NCBI GenBank assembly: GCA_947165025.1
Contig: CAMUYQ010000009.1
Span: forward strand, 62,001-126,000
Direction: 5' to 3'
DNA from: an uncultured Lachnospiraceae bacterium
Lineage (GTDB): Bacteria; Bacillota; Clostridia; Lachnospirales; Lachnospiraceae
Length of the DNA: 64,000 nt
The notes beneath the pieces are model-generated. The model was given only the letters and a program-made list of their open reading frames with translations, did no database searches and had not been told where the DNA came from. The stretch's first letter is position 1; every line of letters starts with the position of its first letter. Below, piece by piece: positions 1-9,565 of this stretch. The translations under genes and the position numbers were made by a program.

Positions 1-1765
1 GAGATATCTCTTTGATGTCTTTGTTAAGAGCCTTTGCAAACGCTGATGCAATCTTAACGTACAGATCGTCATCGGGAATGTCGGATCTTTCAAAAGATTT
101 TTCCGAGAATTCGGTAAAGTTGCCTGATAAGTATCTCTCTCTTATCTTTCTGCGGTTCAGTTTAAAATCATCCGGGCCGATAAGTTCGTCTTTTGTAAAG
201 AAAAGACGGGAGATCTTTCCTGCAAGAAAACCGGAAGAGATCGTGTCCCTGACAGATCCGCGGGCCTCTGACAGATCCTCAAGAGAACAGTCTTTTGATA
301 CCGAACATATGAGGAGCGGTCCCGAATCATCGATGAGCGCTACACCGTTAAGAACAGGAAGATCAAACAGCCCTTCTATAAGGTTCGGGTTAAGGTTCTC
401 ACCGTTTGATCCGATCACAAGATCGTCTTTTCTGCCGAGTATGGTAAAATGCCCGTTTTGAAGCTGTGCAAGATCGTGTGTGTTGAACCTGTCGGGACGC
501 TCGGTCCGTCTGCCGCCTTCGAGTATATAAGAGGCCATTGTTCTTCCCGATACAATTAGCTCCCCATCGGGGCTGATCTCATATTTGAGTGAAGACATTG
601 GCTTTCCGACAAAGCCTCGGTTAATATATTTTCCGCGTCCGGACAGCTCCACGGAGCTGATGCCGATCTCACTCATTCCATAGCCGTTTGCAAGACGGTA
701 CCCGATCCCGTTAAAAAATGACAGGACTTCGGGGCGGATATTACTGCCGCCTGTTATCATGAACTGTATGCTCTCGCCGAACAGATTGTCCCGTACTTCC
801 CTGAACGCAAAATGTGAAAAAGCTTCCGACAGAGGAGGTATGGCGGACAGCTTATTGCTGAGCCGGAGTGCGCGTGTGAACTTTTTGCAGGTATCATCCC
901 CACGTTCTTTGATCTTTGCCGTTGCCCGGTCATAGATCTTTTCCCAGAACATCGGTACGGCAAATATATGGGTCACCTCATGGTTTCGTATCGTTCTCAG
1001 TATCGTATCGGGAGACAGGTCATCAAGATGTACGAACGTTCTTGAAAAGAAAGAAAACCAGATATACAGAGCTGTCAGACCGAATACGTGATAAAAAGGA
1101 AGAAGGTCAAGCTGTTTTAACTGACCGTGATAAAAGCCTTTAAGCTTTGAGCATTTTTTGATGATCTTATAGCTGTCCCGGATCTGATGATAGATCTCTT
1201 CGGCGGTATAAGCGCATATCTTGACCGAAGAAGAAGTTCCCGAAGACATGACGAGAATGTTCGTCCCGTATTTTTCGGGGGTATATTCCTCTTGTTTGGA
1301 CATAAGGGAATCGGAACCGATAGTCCTTACCGTAAACTGCCTGCCGTCAGATATTACGGCAACTGCGTTAAGGTCCGAAAGTGCTTCGCTTAAGACGTCC
1401 TCTCCGAGATTTTCATTCAGAAGAAGCGGACTGTACCCCGCACAAAGAATTGCCCAGAATGATTCTATCCATTCCGGACCGTTTTTCATACACAGGCCTA
1501 CAACGGAACCTTTACCGGTGTCCGACAGCGCATCTGAAAGGGCTTTCGCGCGGATCAGAGAGTTCTTTTTGGCCGTTCCGTATGTGATCTTTTCAGTTTC
1601 TCCGTTTATATCACGTTCATACAGTATGAGGTCTTTCTCGGAAAACATCAGTAAAAACAAAGATGCGAAGGTATGATCCATACTGTCAAACTGTTTGAGT
1701 TTGTTCCTTACGAACGCGTTGATACTGTATGTTCCGCGTTCGGTTTTGATCTTCACCCGATTCAT
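1..1765 (-). CDS. AMP-forming acyl-activating enzyme (ANL superfamily), partial
   Basis: The frame opens at an ATG at 1765 and runs leftwards off the window edge without a stop, so 588 codons are visible and the C-terminus is missing. ANL enzymes activate a carboxylic acid with ATP and usually pass it to CoA or a carrier protein. Visible motifs are an A3-like phosphate loop (SSGTSSSVKI, about residue 173), the A5 motif YGMSE (about residue 360) and the C-terminal hinge GRKDDLVIGSNGENLNP (about residue 440). The A3 loop is weaker than the usual SGTTGxPK form, so the substrate may be unusual; I cannot name it. It diverges from the GH3 gene with about 100 bp between the starts. Small plus-strand frames inside it are shadows. 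Confidence 0.8.
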   Translation of the reverse strand, partial: MNRVKIKTERGTYSINAFVRNKLKQFDSMDHTFASLFLLMFSEKDLILYERDINGETEKITYGTAKKNSLIRAKALSDALSDTGKGSVVGLCMKNGPEWIESFWAILCAGYSPLLLNENLGEDVLSEALSDLNAVAVISDGRQFTVRTIGSDSLMSKQEEYTPEKYGTNILVMSSGTSSSVKICAYTAEEIYHQIRDSYKIIKKCSKLKGFYHGQLKQLDLLPFYHVFGLTALYIWFSFFSRTFVHLDDLSPDTILRTIRNHEVTHIFAVPMFWEKIYDRATAKIKERGDDTCKKFTRALRLSNKLSAIPPLSEAFSHFAFREVRDNLFGESIQFMITGGSNIRPEVLSFFNGIGYRLANGYGMSEIGISSVELSGRGKYINRGFVGKPMSSLKYEISPDGELIVSGRTMASYILEGGRRTERPDRFNTHDLAQLQNGHFTILGRKDDLVIGSNGENLNPNLIEGLFDLPVLNGVALIDDSGPLLICSVSKDCSLEDLSEARGSVRDTISSGFLAGKISRLFFTKDELIGPDDFKLNRRKIRERYLSGNFTEFSEKSFERSDIPDDDLYVKIASAFAKALNKDIKEIS

Positions 1766-1831
1766 GATTATCCATATTACCACATCACACCAAAAAATAC
1801 ATCTTTTAACCCACCCCGGCGGTATCGGTGG

Positions 1832-1837
1832 TATAAT
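1832..1837 (+). promoter_or_regulatory. Candidate -10 box for the GH3 operon
   Basis: TATAAT lies 30 bp before the GH3 start codon. No good -35 box is visible at 16-18 bp, so only the -10 is claimed. A GGAGG ribosome site follows at 1858-1862. Confidence 0.35.
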
Positions 1838-1866
1838 AGAAAACAGCAGTAAAAAAAGGAGGCCAT

Positions 1867-4143
1867 ATGGATTCAAAGATAAGATCATTACTTAAGGAAC
1901 TCACACTTGAGGAGAAAGTCAGTCTCTGTTCGGGGTACGATTTCTGGCATACGAAAGAGATAAAAAGACTTAACATACCGTCGGTCATGGTCAGCGACGG
2001 CCCGAGCGGACTTCGCAAACAGGACTACGAAGCCGGTGAAAAGAGTGTCAATACAAGCATCAAAGCAGTCTGTTTTCCGACAGGGGTCAGTCTTGCCGCA
2101 AGCTTTGACGTTGAGACGGTAAAGAACGTCGGTGAGGCGATAGCTGACGAGTGTCAGGCCGAGAATGTTGCTGCGATTCTCGGGCCGGGAAACAACATTA
2201 AAAGATCCCCGCTTTGCGGCCGTAACTTTGAGTATTATTCCGAGGATCCGCTCCTTTCGGGAAAGATTGCCGCAGCGTTCATTCAGGGTGTCCAGTCAAA
2301 GGGAGTCGGAACATCCCTCAAGCATTTCTGCGCCAACAATCAGGAGTACCGTCGTAACAGTTATGATTCGAGAATAGATGAGAGAACTCTCAGAGAGATA
2401 TATCTCAGATCGTTTGAGATAGCGGTAAAGGATTCCAAGCCTTGGACGGTGATGTGCGCCTACAATATGGTAAACGGAGTCCAGATGTCCGAGAACAAAC
2501 ATATCCTTACCGATATTCTCAGAAACGAATGGGGATTCGATGGACTTGTTGTCAGCGACTGGGGTGCGGTCAGAGACAGGGTCAAAGGCATTGCCGCAGG
2601 ACTTGATCTGGAAATGCCGTACTCTTATGCGGCATATGACAAGCTCGTGATCGATGCCGTAAAGAACGGGGAACTTGCCGAAAGCGACCTTGATGCATGC
2701 GTCGAAAGGGTTCTCGAATTTGTATATAAAGCGATCAAAAATCATAAGGACGACGTTAAGTGGGATAAGGACGAGCATCATCTTCTTGCAAGGAACATTG
2801 CGGGAGAATGTATTGTTCTTCTGAAAAACGATAATAAAGCTCTTCCGGTCAAGAGTGACGAGTATGCCCTTTTCGTCGGAGGATTCGCAAAGAAGCCCCG
2901 TTTCCAGGGCGGAGGAAGCTCGCATATCAACTGCAGCAGTATTGATTCGATCCTCATGGCGGTTCAGTGGAATTCCAAAGTAACGTATGAGGAAGGATTT
3001 TCGGCTTCCGATGATTCGTATGATGAGGCAAAGTTCAACCGGGCAGTTTCAGCGGCAAAAGATGCGGATAAGGTTGTGGTGTTTGCCGGACTTCCCGATC
3101 TGTATGAATGTGAAGGATACGACAGGGAGCATCTTGATCTTCCGAAGGTTCAGAATGATATCATCGATGCGATAGCTGCGGTCAATCCGCATGTTATAGT
3201 AGTTCTTGAAAACGGATCACCGATTACGATGCCATGGCTTTCAAAGGTCGAAGCGGTACTTGAAACATACCTGTGCGGAGAAGGCGTCGGTGTTGCAACG
3301 GCGGATGTACTCTACGGAAAGAACAATCCTTCCGGACGTCTTCCTGAGACGTTCCCGATGAGGCTTGAAGACAATCCTTCATATATTGATTTTTCGGGAG
3401 ACGTGACTGAAATAGATTACAGGGAAGGTATATTTACAGGATACAGGTACTATACGAAAAAGAAAATGCCTGTTCTGTTCCCGTTCGGATACGGTCTGTC
3501 ATACAGCAGTTTTACTTACGGTATGATGGGTGTTGATACCGAAGAGATGAAGGACGACGAGACACTTGAAGTTACGGTGGATGTCATAAACGAGAGCAGC
3601 GTTCCGGGCAAGGAAGTCGTTCAGCTTTATGTTGAGCCGGATATTCCAAACACCAAGGTCAGAAGGGCCGTTCGTGAGCTCAAGGCATTTACCAAGGTTT
3701 TCCTCGATGCGGGAGAAAAAAAGACTGTCAGGTTCATTCTTGATAAGAGTGCGTTTGCATATTACGACACGTCGATATCGGACTGGTATGTCGAACCCGG
3801 CGATTACAGGATCGAGATATGCAGAAATGCCGAGGATGTGATCTCATATAAAACGGTAAAGGTTATACCGAAGAAGGCGAAGAAACCTGTATATACCGAG
3901 AACTCGGTATACAAGGACATCATGGAAAATCATTCGGCTGCAAAGATCGCCGCACCGTACTTTGATAAATATCTGTTTAAGGATCCGGATTCGCAGAGCA
4001 CCGATGAGGTCGCAACCGAAGCGTTCGGGTCGGATCCCGATATATTCCTCAGGGATACAACACTCAGAAATGTTGTTAACATGAGCTTCGGTAAAGTCAC
4101 ATACGAAGATATGAGAGAGCTTTTGGAAAAGCTTAACAAATAG
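1867..4143 (+). CDS. Glycoside hydrolase family 3 (beta-glucosidase-like)
   Basis: A 758-residue protein with the three-part architecture of GH3 beta-glucosidases: N-terminal barrel, sandwich domain, and a C-terminal fibronectin III-like domain that follows the conserved PFGYGLSYSSF motif. The likely nucleophile is D231 in VVSDWGAVRD, the standard GH3 nucleophile context. No signal peptide is visible, so it probably acts in the cytoplasm on imported oligosaccharides. The ATG at 1867 follows GGAGG at the right distance. The next gene starts 12 bp after the stop. The exact sugar specificity (beta-glucoside, xyloside or other) cannot be read from sequence alone. Confidence 0.93.
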   Translation: MDSKIRSLLKELTLEEKVSLCSGYDFWHTKEIKRLNIPSVMVSDGPSGLRKQDYEAGEKSVNTSIKAVCFPTGVSLAASFDVETVKNVGEAIADECQAENVAAILGPGNNIKRSPLCGRNFEYYSEDPLLSGKIAAAFIQGVQSKGVGTSLKHFCANNQEYRRNSYDSRIDERTLREIYLRSFEIAVKDSKPWTVMCAYNMVNGVQMSENKHILTDILRNEWGFDGLVVSDWGAVRDRVKGIAAGLDLEMPYSYAAYDKLVIDAVKNGELAESDLDACVERVLEFVYKAIKNHKDDVKWDKDEHHLLARNIAGECIVLLKNDNKALPVKSDEYALFVGGFAKKPRFQGGGSSHINCSSIDSILMAVQWNSKVTYEEGFSASDDSYDEAKFNRAVSAAKDADKVVVFAGLPDLYECEGYDREHLDLPKVQNDIIDAIAAVNPHVIVVLENGSPITMPWLSKVEAVLETYLCGEGVGVATADVLYGKNNPSGRLPETFPMRLEDNPSYIDFSGDVTEIDYREGIFTGYRYYTKKKMPVLFPFGYGLSYSSFTYGMMGVDTEEMKDDETLEVTVDVINESSVPGKEVVQLYVEPDIPNTKVRRAVRELKAFTKVFLDAGEKKTVRFILDKSAFAYYDTSISDWYVEPGDYRIEICRNAEDVISYKTVKVIPKKAKKPVYTENSVYKDIMENHSAAKIAAPYFDKYLFKDPDSQSTDEVATEAFGSDPDIFLRDTTLRNVVNMSFGKVTYEDMRELLEKLNK

Positions 4144-4155
4144 GAGGTATTGAAA

Positions 4156-6381
4156 ATGTCTGGTAAGAAGATAGTTGCCATCACGTCGGTTGTTGCGATC
4201 TGTCTGCCGCTCTTTGCCTGTTCGCCTGCCCAGTACAAGTCATTCAAGAACCAGCTTGTGGAAGAGGTTGAGAAGGCTGCAGAAGAGTCTGCCGAATCTC
4301 AGGACAACGGACTTGAAGGTGAGGTTCAGACCATCACGAGAAAGAGTCTTCTGAGTGAAGCAAACGATGAATCGGATATCGGAAACATCAAACCGTCTGT
4401 TCCCGAGATAAAGGTAGGCGATGATCTGAAGGAGCTTACGAATTATGATGATTTTCAGTATTTGGACGACGAACTGAAAAAGAAGATCGCCAAGAACGGG
4501 TTTGCGGTGATTGACGGGGCCGGAAGGGAGTTCTTTGAGATATATGAGGACAACCGCTACTTCCAGACACCGAACTTTATAACCGTCGATTCGATGATGC
4601 ATACATATCATGTTTACTTTGCTTACCTTATGAGAGACATCGAGAAAAATCATCTCTTTAATGAACTCAAAGGACTGACAAAGGATATGCTCGATAAGAG
4701 CAAAAAGCAGTACGAAGAGCTTAAGGGAAGCGAATGGGAGGATGCATCAAAGAGAAATATTGCGCTCTTTGCAGTTGCATCAAAACTTCTTGGCGAAGAG
4801 CCGGATGTTGAAAGTGAAATTTCGGATCTAGTAAAGCTTGAATATGACCTTGTCATGGAAGCGAAGGATATAAACGACTCTCCGCTTACGGGTGATCAGG
4901 AGGATTATTCCCAGTACAAGCCGCGCGGATATTATGAGGGCGATGAGACTCTTGAAAAGTATTTCAGGGCGATGATGTGGTACGGAAGGAGACAGTTCGA
5001 TCAGGACAAAGAGGATATGGACAGATCGGCTCTTCTGATCACTCTAGCACTTAATGACGGAAGCTATGACAAATGGAGCTCGATATATACGGTCACTTCG
5101 TTCTTTGCGGGAGCAAGCGATGATCTCGGTTACTGTGAGTATATGCCCGTGATCGATAAAGCATACGGCAAAGACATAAAGGTGTCGGATCTTGTCGGGG
5201 ATGATGCGTCATGGAAAGAGTTCCACAGGCTGACCGGAACGCTTCGTGCACCGCGTATCAACTCAATACCGATCGAGGATACCGAAGATGCAGACAATGT
5301 TATTCCCGGATACAGGTTCATGGGACAGAGGTTCACGATAGACGCTACTATCATGCAGGAACTCGTATACAGAAGAGTCGGAGAGTTTGATGATGACAAC
5401 AAACGTATGCTCCCTGATTTTCTCGATGTTCCGGCAGCACTCGGTTCCGATAAGGCATACGAGATATTAAAGGAAGCCGGTAAAACGGATTACAAGAACT
5501 ACGACAGAAACCTTGAGAACATGAAGAAGGAGTTCATCAACGACGATAACACCATCTGGAATGCAAGCCTCTATGCAGGCTGGCTCAATACACTCAGACC
5601 GCTTCTTGAAGTAAAGGGTGAAGGCTATCCTGCATTTATGCAGAATGAGGAGTGGACAAAGAAGGATCTGGAAACTTTTGCCGGAAGCTTTACGGAACTT
5701 AAGCATGATACCGTTCTGTATTCGAAGCAGATGATGGCCGAGATGGGCGGCGGCTGGGAAGAGGAGAAGGATTTCAGAGGATATGTTGAGCCGGAACCCC
5801 TTGTCTTCTCGAGATTTGCATATCTTGCAAAGAGTACCTCGGACGGATTGAAAGAGCTTGGTTATCTGTCAGACAACGACGAAGAGAACCTGAAGAAGCT
5901 TGCCGATCTTGCCGCAAATCTTAAGACGATATCGCTTAAGGAGCTTCAGAACGAAAAACTGACGGATAAGGAATTCGAGCTGATCGAGATATACGGCGGT
6001 GAAATAGAGCATTTCTGGTTTGATGCGATGAAGGCACAGACCGGTGAGGAATATCCGTCAACAAGCGATTATCCGGCGGCACTTGTTGTTGATATAGCAA
6101 CAGATCCTAACGGAAGCGTGCTTGAGATGGCAACGGGAGATCCGGCACAGATCATGGTCGTAGTTCCCGTTGACGGAAAGCCGAGGCTGGCTACGGGAAG
6201 TGTATACAGCTTCTATCAGTTTGAACAGCCGATCTCCGACAGGCTCACCGACAGCCAGTGGAGAAGAAAGCTCGGAATAGAAGTTGAATACGATGACAGC
6301 TATAACGTGACCACATTTGAGGAAAAAGTAGATCATCCGGACTGGGTGAACAGTTACAGGTTTGTGTATAAGTACGATTGA
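4156..6381 (+). CDS. Large secreted lipoprotein, DUF3160-like
   Basis: 741 residues from ATG 4156, chosen because AGGAGG at 4142-4147 is 8 bp upstream; an in-frame TTG at 4150 would be too close. The N-terminus is a lipoprotein signal with lipobox LFAC, so the protein should be anchored to the outer face of the membrane. The segment FQTPNFITVDSMMHTYHVYF near residue 140 and the overall length fit the DUF3160 family, whose function is unknown to me. It follows the GH3 gene closely and is followed after 2 bp by another membrane-anchored protein, suggesting one transcript. The family name is from memory of the motif, not from a search. Confidence 0.75.
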   Translation: MSGKKIVAITSVVAICLPLFACSPAQYKSFKNQLVEEVEKAAEESAESQDNGLEGEVQTITRKSLLSEANDESDIGNIKPSVPEIKVGDDLKELTNYDDFQYLDDELKKKIAKNGFAVIDGAGREFFEIYEDNRYFQTPNFITVDSMMHTYHVYFAYLMRDIEKNHLFNELKGLTKDMLDKSKKQYEELKGSEWEDASKRNIALFAVASKLLGEEPDVESEISDLVKLEYDLVMEAKDINDSPLTGDQEDYSQYKPRGYYEGDETLEKYFRAMMWYGRRQFDQDKEDMDRSALLITLALNDGSYDKWSSIYTVTSFFAGASDDLGYCEYMPVIDKAYGKDIKVSDLVGDDASWKEFHRLTGTLRAPRINSIPIEDTEDADNVIPGYRFMGQRFTIDATIMQELVYRRVGEFDDDNKRMLPDFLDVPAALGSDKAYEILKEAGKTDYKNYDRNLENMKKEFINDDNTIWNASLYAGWLNTLRPLLEVKGEGYPAFMQNEEWTKKDLETFAGSFTELKHDTVLYSKQMMAEMGGGWEEEKDFRGYVEPEPLVFSRFAYLAKSTSDGLKELGYLSDNDEENLKKLADLAANLKTISLKELQNEKLTDKEFELIEIYGGEIEHFWFDAMKAQTGEEYPSTSDYPAALVVDIATDPNGSVLEMATGDPAQIMVVVPVDGKPRLATGSVYSFYQFEQPISDRLTDSQWRRKLGIEVEYDDSYNVTTFEEKVDHPDWVNSYRFVYKYD

Positions 6382-6383
6382 GA

Positions 6384-6908
6384 ATGACAAAGAAAAGACT
6401 TATCACGGCAGGAATAATTACAATTATCACAGCAGCGCTCATCGCTGCTGTGATTTTTAGGCTGATAATCCCGCCTCTCTTTTCAAAACCCTGCAACAGG
6501 ACAGTACATGATCCCGCAGGTGTTGATATCGTCGAGGAAAAACGGGATATCACCGTGTTCATTGACGGTGAGAAAGTCTGGGAACTTGACGGTAATGTCC
6601 TTGCGCAGGATTTTCTTTTTGAGGATGTCGACGATGACGGTGAAAAGGAACTTCTGATACTGTGCTGGAAAAGAGGCAGATACGGAAAGCGCAGGCCGAC
6701 TTGGGTAAAGAGAGATGAGATAGGCTGGTCCCAGCATATATTCATATATGAAATTAAGGATATGCGGGTTACTCCGAAATGGATGGCATCGGACATCGGG
6801 ATGGATGCCGCCTCCTGGGGATTTAAGGACGGTATGCTGTATATAACAGACACAAAAGGAACGGTCACAAAGTGGAAATGGATACACTGGGGACTGGAGA
6901 AAATATAG
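6384..6908 (+). CDS. Small membrane-anchored protein with an acidic D-D-D-G loop
   Basis: 174 residues from ATG 6384; an in-frame TTG at 6378 overlaps the previous stop and is less likely. One N-terminal membrane segment (about residues 5-28) is followed by an extracytoplasmic domain. The segment FEDVDDDGEKELLIL looks like an FG-GAP or calcium-loop element, as in propeller repeats, but only one copy is clear. Translation is probably coupled to the DUF3160-like gene 2 bp upstream. I do not recognise the family. Confidence 0.6.
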   Translation: MTKKRLITAGIITIITAALIAAVIFRLIIPPLFSKPCNRTVHDPAGVDIVEEKRDITVFIDGEKVWELDGNVLAQDFLFEDVDDDGEKELLILCWKRGRYGKRRPTWVKRDEIGWSQHIFIYEIKDMRVTPKWMASDIGMDAASWGFKDGMLYITDTKGTVTKWKWIHWGLEKI

Positions 6909-6947
6909 CAAAATCAATACTTATATGATATAATTATTCTGTATATT

Positions 6948-6974
6948 AAGAAAACAGGGATGTTTTCCGATATA
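6948..6974 (+). promoter_or_regulatory. Sigma-28 (SigD)-type flagellar promoter
   Basis: TAAG at 6948-6951, then 15 bp, then TCCGATAT at 6967-6974. The Gram-positive flagellar consensus is TAAA-N15-GCCGATAT, so one base differs in each box. It lies 43 bp before the start at 7018. Confidence 0.6.
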
Positions 6975-7017
6975 GTAGTTGAATATCGCAAACCGCACGG
7001 AAGCACGGGGGTAAGAA

Positions 7018-7383
7018 ATGGACAATATCAGAGAACAGCAGAATGAAGCACTGAGGACAGCTGCCGAGTATATTGAGAAGCTGATCCCTGCAATGGAGCA
7101 GGTCGTATCGGAGATCAACGGGCAGATGCAGGAAGACACTGTTGAATTCCTTCTTCAGACTATCGACGGACTGAACTTTATGATCGAGACTTATAATGTA
7201 ACGAGGGATATTGTTAACGATCCTGAGCCGCTTATAAATGACGATCAGCTTGAGAAGGCAGTCGGAGTATTAAGCGAGGGATTTTCAAAGAAGGATTATC
7301 CCGCTATCGCGGAGGAACTTACCGGGGATATGATACCGTTCCTCAAAGTGTTCAAGACAGCGGCCGAGAAGGTTGCATCATAA
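7018..7383 (+). CDS. Small helical protein, probably in the flagellar regulon
   Basis: 121 residues, almost entirely predicted helix with no membrane segment or Cys, and rather acidic. I do not recognise the family. Two context signs point to flagella: a sigma-28-like promoter just upstream and a convergent FliD-like gene just downstream, separated by a shared palindromic terminator. A chaperone or export factor role would fit its size and helical content, but that is inference. The ATG follows a GGGGGT ribosome site. Confidence 0.65.
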   Translation: MDNIREQQNEALRTAAEYIEKLIPAMEQVVSEINGQMQEDTVEFLLQTIDGLNFMIETYNVTRDIVNDPEPLINDDQLEKAVGVLSEGFSKKDYPAIAEELTGDMIPFLKVFKTAAEKVAS

Positions 7384-7406
7384 ACTTCTTATATAATAGG
7401 AAAAGA

Positions 7407-7440
7407 AAAAGCTCTGCAGATATCTGCAGAGCTTTTGTTA
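7407..7440. terminator. Bidirectional terminator
   Basis: A perfect 30-bp palindrome (two 15-base arms, 7407-7421 and 7422-7436) with A-run and T-run at its ends. It can terminate both the plus-strand gene ending at 7383 and the minus-strand gene ending at 7450. Confidence 0.85.
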
Positions 7441-7449
7441 TTCCCCGGA

Positions 7450-8757
7450 TCAGCAGTAACTGCTGAACATCATTCCGCTGTAGTTGCTCGTTACATACGG
7501 TGTAGCGAAACCGTGGCCCGGATTCTTGTATGCAACGACGGTCTTCTGTGTGTACTCCATCGGATCAAGGGCAACCTGATTGGCTCTCTTTAATACATTT
7601 GCCGTAAACTTCTTGATCGCTGAAAACTGTTCCATCGCATCGTCCTCACGTGCGGTCTGGGTCAGAAGGTTGTTATCTACCTTTATCGTACCGTCATCCG
7701 AGAAGTTCAGGCCGATCGATTCAAGTTCCGATGAATAAAGGGATGCGACCTTGTTCATCTCGTTGACAAGCTTCCTTGAGTAAGGCTGCTTTTCGGCATA
7801 CGAATTGACGTTGTCAATGAATGAGTTGTATGCGCTGACGAGATTGTTGATATTCTCGGTAACCGATTCAACGTCTGTCTTGAGTCCGACATTGACCGAA
7901 GTGCCTTCTTCGCTGATGCCGTTAAGATTGATCTCATACATCTTCTCGATCGAGAAGTGGTTGGAGAACGTGCTCCTGTCCTCGCCGTTGAGTGTGAACA
8001 GAGAGTTCTGAGGATATTTAGTGACATCACCGATTCCGAAGTACTCAACCGTTCCGGCAGTCTTGTGTGTATTATTATCGGATATCTCAAAGTTCATGCC
8101 GTTCCTGCCGCGTACACCCGTTTCGTCGGATGTGATCGAAAGAGCGACCTTTCCGGTATCGTCCGTAAGAACCTCGGCGCTGACACCGATGTTGGAACGC
8201 GTGATAAGACGCGCCAGTTTTTCCTCGATTATCCTGTTCGTATCGTTCTCGCCGATGTTGAACTGGAACTCATAGTCCATTTCTCTTGAGTGTATGTCGA
8301 ATGAATACGTACCCGGCTCAAGATCCATCGAATCGGGTTCGAGGAACTTACCGCGGTTCTCCTGCCTGTCGGCAAGCTGTTCAACCGAGATCTCAAGAGA
8401 CGGGAATGAATCGGGATCTATATCTCCGGTCCCTATGAACGAAGCCGAGATAACACTCTCATCACTTGATGCAACAGCCTTCTGGTCGAGCATGTTATCC
8501 GAATCATCCATTGAGAGGGACGAGATGACATTCTTGAGCGTGCGCGCATTTTCCTTGAGCCCTACTGCAAATTCCTGTGTCGAAGGAGACGTGTCAAGCA
8601 GGAACAGAGGAGCGTCTTTATTCATTTTAACAATGGAATTATAAAGACCACGAAGCTCGCTCTTCTTATGGGTATCATACTTACTGTTGGTACCCTGTGG
8701 CGCGTACGTGGTTAGGAAATGATTATATACAGTAGAAATAGCTGTATTATCTGCCAT
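7450..8757 (-). CDS. fliD: FliD-like flagellar filament cap protein (HAP2)
   Basis: 435 residues from the ATG at 8757, chosen because GGAGG lies just upstream; the open frame continues to 8847 without a better start. The C-terminal half has the FliD pattern: a segment like FTLNGEDRSTFSNHF before a beta-rich region, then a long helical region (SVTENINNLVSAYNSFIDNVN) typical of FliD_C. FliD caps the filament and helps flagellin assemble outside the cell. It lacks Cys except near the end (SSYC). The protein stands alone; no fliS or fliC is adjacent. FliD identity is from pattern only and could be a paralogue. Confidence 0.65.
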   Translation of the reverse strand: MADNTAISTVYNHFLTTYAPQGTNSKYDTHKKSELRGLYNSIVKMNKDAPLFLLDTSPSTQEFAVGLKENARTLKNVISSLSMDDSDNMLDQKAVASSDESVISASFIGTGDIDPDSFPSLEISVEQLADRQENRGKFLEPDSMDLEPGTYSFDIHSREMDYEFQFNIGENDTNRIIEEKLARLITRSNIGVSAEVLTDDTGKVALSITSDETGVRGRNGMNFEISDNNTHKTAGTVEYFGIGDVTKYPQNSLFTLNGEDRSTFSNHFSIEKMYEINLNGISEEGTSVNVGLKTDVESVTENINNLVSAYNSFIDNVNSYAEKQPYSRKLVNEMNKVASLYSSELESIGLNFSDDGTIKVDNNLLTQTAREDDAMEQFSAIKKFTANVLKRANQVALDPMEYTQKTVVAYKNPGHGFATPYVTSNYSGMMFSSYC

Positions 8758-8869
8758 TGTTGCCCCTCCTTTCTTCCTTGAATGGTTCAGCTTCCACGGA
8801 ATCAGTTCCGAGTCCCGTTCATAAGGAGTGAACGGACGCCTGGGCATAAAATGCTACTTTTATGTCTAT

Positions 8870-8898
8870 ATACTACTATGAAAATAATTGAAAAGCAA
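8870..8898 (-). promoter_or_regulatory. Sigma-A-type promoter for the fliD-like gene
   Basis: Read on the minus strand: TTGCTT (8898-8893), 17 bp, TAGTAT (8875-8870). No CCGATAT flagellar -10 was seen in this region, unlike upstream of 7018. Confidence 0.45.
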
Positions 8899-9072
8899 GC
8901 GTTTTCGCCCCCGAAAGCGCCTAAAAAGCGCCAAAAAAATAACAATAATTATTTAAATAAATTGGTCAAAATGACAACAAAACCCTGGCAAATTCTATAT
9001 ATAGTAGAAACACGACTTAAGATCCGCATGATATGCCTTTAAAATACAGAAAAAAACAATATCAAAAATCAA

Positions 9073-9101
9073 TTGACGATAGGGCTCTGCTGTGTTATAT
9101 T
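9073..9101 (+). promoter_or_regulatory. Promoter of the rpmG-secE-nusG-rplK-rplA transcript
   Basis: TTGACG at 9073-9078, 17 bp, TATATT at 9096-9101. It is about 90 bp before rpmG and no other promoter of this quality is seen before rplJ. Confidence 0.7.
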
Positions 9102-9188
9102 ATTCCGGCGAGACGATTTTCGGTCTTTTTTTTGTGCTGAAAAAAAGTCTGCAACAAGGTATGAGTAAACAATCAGAGAGGTGAAAAC

Positions 9189-9338
9189 ATGCGTACCAGA
9201 ATAACACTTGCCTGCACTGAGTGCAAGAACAGAAACTACGATACAAAGAAGGATAAGAAGACACATCCCGATCGTATGGAAACAAAGAAGTACTGCAGAT
9301 TCTGTAAGAAGCATACATTACACAAGGAGACGAAGTAA
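9189..9338 (+). CDS. rpmG: Ribosomal protein L33
   Basis: 49 residues ([17 protein letters not shown]...). It has the zinc-binding form of L33, with two cysteine pairs: CTEC near the N-terminus and CRFC near residue 38. The ATG follows AGAGAGGTG at 9176-9184. The stop overlaps the secE start (TAATG), so the two are translationally coupled. rpmG before secE-nusG is the usual order in Firmicutes. Confidence 0.95.
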   Translation: MRTRITLACTECKNRNYDTKKDKKTHPDRMETKKYCRFCKKHTLHKETK

Positions 9339-9553
9339 TGGCAGAGACGAATAAGGGAGCCGAGGTTTCCCCAAAGGGAAAGGGCTGGTTTAAAGGCCTT
9401 AAGGCGGAATTCCATAAGATAAGCTGGACTTCAAAGGACGATGTTACTAAGCAGACGATCGCCGTTGTTGTCGTATCGGTTATTCTGGGTCTTCTCATTG
9501 CACTGATAGATTTCCTTCTTCAGTTGGGAATCAATTTCCTGGTAAATCTGTAA
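9338..9553 (+). CDS. secE: Preprotein translocase subunit SecE
   Basis: 71 residues, single-span form of SecE as in Gram-positive bacteria. A cytoplasmic amphipathic stretch (FKGLKAEFHKISWTSKDDV) carries the conserved LK.E..K..W pattern, followed by one membrane helix (about residues 43-67). It clamps the SecY channel. The start overlaps the rpmG stop, and nusG follows after 12 bp. Confidence 0.95.
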   Translation: MAETNKGAEVSPKGKGWFKGLKAEFHKISWTSKDDVTKQTIAVVVVSVILGLLIALIDFLLQLGINFLVNL

Positions 9554-9565
9554 GGAGGTGTTAAG

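Larger units (their letters stand above)
8758..9188. other. Intergenic region between the fliD-like gene and rpmG
   Basis: 431 bp without a gene. It holds divergent promoters (8870-8898 minus, 9073-9101 plus) and a small hairpin at 8899-8920 (GCGTTTTCG/CGAAAGCGC arms) abutting the minus -35 box. The A+T-rich stretch 8921-9072 shows nothing further that I can support. Confidence 0.6.

Noticed and set aside
12-1676. Several plus-strand frames of 60-150 codons
   Set aside because: They lie opposite the partial acyl-activating enzyme, whose motifs are continuous, and have no ribosome sites.
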